Shown piece by piece: positions 4,600 through 5,183 of a stretch of 5,183 nt of DNA; positions within the stretch are counted from its first letter, which is position 1; the number at the start of each line of letters is the position of its first letter. The stretch spans positions 1 through 5,183 of the forward strand of contig CABUPM010000117.1 of NCBI GenBank assembly GCA_902493345.1. Direction: 5' to 3'. The stretch comes from an uncultured Eubacteriales bacterium (GTDB lineage: Bacteria > Bacillota > Clostridia > Lachnospirales > Bianqueaceae). The notes below the pieces were generated by a model. That model saw only the letters and a program-made list of their open reading frames with translations. It had not been told where the DNA came from and ran no database searches. A program made the position numbers and the translations under genes.

Positions 4600-4830
4600 A
4601 TGACGCATACAACGATTACGCATAGAGATGTAAACAGATTTGAGTGGTGCTGGAGCCGAAAGGATGCCTTAAACCGAGTGGCAGAGCTGAAAAAGCAAGG
4701 CATACTCGCTTACTTTGGTGGAAGAAGAGCGCAAAGTCGATTCACCTATAATGACATCAAAATTGCGGCGATTCATTATAACACATGGAGTGGCAGCAAT
4801 ATGCCTTGGGTAGTCGCTTGGCATGACTGA
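4600..4830 (+). CDS. Hypothetical small protein, 76 residues
   Basis: I chose ATG 4600 because AAAGGA (4588-4593) sits 6 nt before it. An in-frame ATG at 4525 would overlap the previous gene, has no ribosome binding site, and adds a low-complexity R/P/T-rich leader. The protein has an amphipathic segment (RKDALNRVAELKKQGI), a glycine-arginine turn (YFGGRRAQSR) and an aromatic C-terminus with four tryptophans in the whole chain, ending WVVAWHD. It looks like a small folded alpha/beta protein, soluble, without cysteine pairs. The family is not recognised. Confidence 0.6.
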   Translation: MTHTTITHRDVNRFEWCWSRKDALNRVAELKKQGILAYFGGRRAQSRFTYNDIKIAAIHYNTWSGSNMPWVVAWHD

Positions 4831-4842
4831 AAGACTAACATT

Positions 4843-5010
4843 ATGAAGCTGCCAGGTTGGGTGCGGAATCATGCCAGAGCGGTTGCTGGCCGCTGTGCAA
4901 GGCATTTTCGCAGCGGGACAGAAATCGAACGGTATCTTCTGGCTATCGGCGGGGACGTCGATTCCATTGATCAAATGCTAAAGCACTTAAACACAGGAGG
5001 ACAGAAATGA
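4843..5010 (+). CDS. Hypothetical small basic protein, 55 residues
   Basis: ATG 4843 lies 12 nt after the previous stop and in the same frame. The upstream GAAAGA (4829-4834) is a weak ribosome binding site, so re-initiation is plausible. The N-terminal half is basic (several R and H), followed by a helix-turn-helix-like run, GTEIERYLLAIGGDVDSIDQMLKHL. The stop overlaps the next ATG as ATGA (5007-5010), which supports the frame. No family is recognised. The arginine-rich start could suit nucleic-acid contact, but that is only a guess. Confidence 0.55.
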   Translation: MKLPGWVRNHARAVAGRCARHFRSGTEIERYLLAIGGDVDSIDQMLKHLNTGGQK

Positions 5011-5180
5011 GGAAGCTACATAACACGGTGCTGCAGGCCGTTATAGGCCAGTTAGACATGATAAAATCGAACCTTGAGGGCCTTCTACCCACCGAAGATC
5101 AGCAGGGCAACGAGTGCATCACCGATGCGATTGGCAGCGTGAAAGATGCGATTGGCAATATTGAAGAAACCCTAGACTAA
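5007..5180 (+). CDS. Hypothetical small helical protein, 57 residues
   Basis: ATG 5007 follows a strong AGGAGG (4995-5000) by 6 nt and overlaps the upstream stop by four bases; the ORF ends at TAA 5178-5180. The protein is acidic and helical: a first helix to about residue 27, a short P/D/Q turn, then a helix with a heptad-spaced DAIG repeat (residues 40-43 and 47-50), suggesting a small helical hairpin or coiled-coil dimer. No family is recognised. Because the ribosome binding site is so good, this is the best supported of the small genes at the end of the window. Confidence 0.68.
   Translation: MRKLHNTVLQAVIGQLDMIKSNLEGLLPTEDQQGNECITDAIGSVKDAIGNIEETLD
5124..5157 (+). repeat. 13-bp direct repeat with 21-bp period inside the 57-residue gene
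   Basis: GATGCGATTGGCA occurs at 5124-5136 and 5145-5157. The 21-bp period is seven codons, so it encodes a heptad duplication (DAIGS/DAIGN) in a helix. It is a coding repeat, not evidently a binding site. Confidence 0.6.
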
Positions 5181-5183
5181 AGA

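Noticed and set aside
1..5183. CRISPR array, tRNA, rRNA, transposase or insertion-sequence ends
   Set aside because: No regularly spaced repeats, tRNA cloverleaf, rRNA-like stretch, transposase motif or terminal inverted repeat with target duplication was found by eye on either strand.

Overview
The window looks like accessory DNA (plasmid, integrative-conjugative or other mobile-element backbone) from a gut-type Firmicute, probably a Clostridia/Oscillospiraceae-like organism. This is inferred from strong AGGAGG/AAAGGTGG ribosome binding sites, GTG starts, sigma-A-type promoters, tightly packed 4-nt ATGA overlaps and mid-range base composition; no species-level marker is present. All supportable genes lie on the + strand.

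Layout. (1) 1-522: 3' part of an unrecognised acidic protein, cut by the window edge. (2) 580-1980: a complete archaeal-type AAA+ ATPase with a C-terminal DUF234-like PD-(D/E)XK nuclease motif, driven by a near-consensus promoter that sits inside a perfect 10-8-10 dyad. (3) 1985-2103: an intergenic stretch that turns out to be a decayed copy of the 3' end of a HEPN (HepT-like) gene plus its hairpin, homologous to the end of the intact toxin gene 794 bp downstream. (4) 2141-2891: a self-contained type VII HEPN/MNT toxin-antitoxin cassette with its own promoter, an MNT nucleotidyltransferase antitoxin overlapping a HEPN ribonuclease toxin by ATGA, and a rho-independent terminator. (5) 2900-4279: a type II (actin-like) partition module: two abutting 11-bp iterons over the promoter, a ParM-like ATPase, and a ParR-like ribbon-helix-helix protein. 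(6) 4276-5180: a string of five very small ORFs (28, 63, 76, 55 and 57 codons). Three of its junctions are ATGA overlaps, and none of the ORFs has a recognised function.

How they fit together. ParM/ParR and the iterons would segregate a low-copy replicon, and the HEPN/MNT pair would penalise its loss or act against phage, so the window holds two complementary maintenance functions side by side. The ATPase-nuclease is an additional accessory gene of unknown role. The relic HEPN tail shows that this locus has already gained, duplicated or swapped toxin-antitoxin modules. The most original observations are the HEPN relic with its paralogous hairpin, the iteron pair in front of parM, the dyad over the ATPase promoter, and the 28-codon ORF coupled at both ends.
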